A stretch of DNA of 64,000 nt from CAZCPB01 sp044223975. GTDB lineage: Bacteria; Planctomycetota; Phycisphaerae; Phycisphaerales; UBA1924. Both the position numbers and the translations under genes were made by a program. The DNA lies in assembly GCA_044223975.1 (NCBI GenBank), contig JBGALI010000021.1, positions 1-64,000 on the forward strand, written 5' to 3'. Position 1 is the stretch's first letter. The number at the start of each line of letters is the position of its first letter. Below are positions 63,817 to 64,000 of the stretch, piece after piece. Below the pieces are notes generated by a model. That model was not told where the DNA came from and did no database searches. It saw only the letters and a list, made by a program, of their open reading frames with translations.

Positions 63817-64000
63817 GATGTTGGTCCGTGCCCAAGGCACTGTGCTCGACGCAGGAGCGTACGCGTTCTGCCCTGCACCCCCTCGCGACCCGGCGCGTGC
63901 CGCCGGCGCTGGATTGAGGATACCATAGTCCGTAATTGTCATCCACCGGGGTCGTACTCCGGCCATGCGACACGGACCGGCCATGAACCACCAGAAAAGC

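Overview
This is a GC-rich bacterial chromosome segment, most likely from a planctomycete of the Phycisphaerae type. That assignment is inferred from gene content: several type II prepilin-like proteins, PEP-CTERM-like exported proteins, a dockerin-like repeat tail, an SHD1 domain, a kinase fused to TPRs, a secreted sulfatase, YHYH/PEBP and phosphoesterase set, and many large secreted multi-domain proteins among ordinary housekeeping genes. No rRNA and no CRISPR array was seen. One tRNA (Asp) and one tmRNA were found.

Layout. Bases 1-1413 are the edge of an integrated element: a tyrosine recombinase that runs into the 3' end of ssrA (tmRNA, minus strand, 1339-1684), the classic integration target. 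Next come an MscS channel and ispD (1781-3688). A pseudopilin/secretin cluster follows (4180-10631): three prepilins, two small single-pass membrane proteins (one of only 59 codons), a secretin with a Pro/Glu-rich tail and a TPR lipoprotein, bounded by hairpin terminators. From 10737 to 19084 lie mixed genes: MTA/SAH nucleosidase, a carbonic-anhydrase-like protein, a nucleotidyltransferase-HD fusion, a vanadium-haloperoxidase-like exported enzyme, a PDZ lipoprotein, MgtC and a lone prepilin.

The most unstable region is 19125-24002. A block of about 1.19 kb (a PEP-CTERM-like gene plus the divergent start of a RidA gene) occurs twice in direct orientation, separated by about 1.16 kb of gene fragments. 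Copy 1 keeps the intact exported protein, but its RidA is cut and fused in frame to the C-terminal part of an RsbW-type ATPase. Copy 2 keeps the intact RidA, but its exported protein has lost the sorting tail.

From 23999 to 41960 lie metabolic and envelope genes: hppD, trpB, an MFS transporter, an UDP-sugar pyrophosphorylase with a hydrolase, rpe, a dead histidine-phosphatase homologue, then accD, lnt and a HEAT lipoprotein in tight linkage, and a coiled-coil membrane protein. After tRNA-Asp (42119-42192, with promoter and terminator) comes a three-gene cluster of exported proteins (sulfatase, YHYH-PEBP fusion, metallophosphoesterase). The rest holds a PEP-CTERM protein, a Ser/Thr kinase with TPRs, a papain-like peptidase fused to a GH172/DUF2961 domain, zwf, a PrpD homologue carrying an octamer repeat inside its reading frame, a secreted calpain, a Cys-rich beta-propeller-like protein, an isocitrate/isopropylmalate dehydrogenase, a DUF1579 protein and a hemolysin III family protein.

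All calls come from reading the sequence. Family names rest on motif recognition, not on searches. Start codons were chosen by Shine-Dalgarno position and reading-frame logic.
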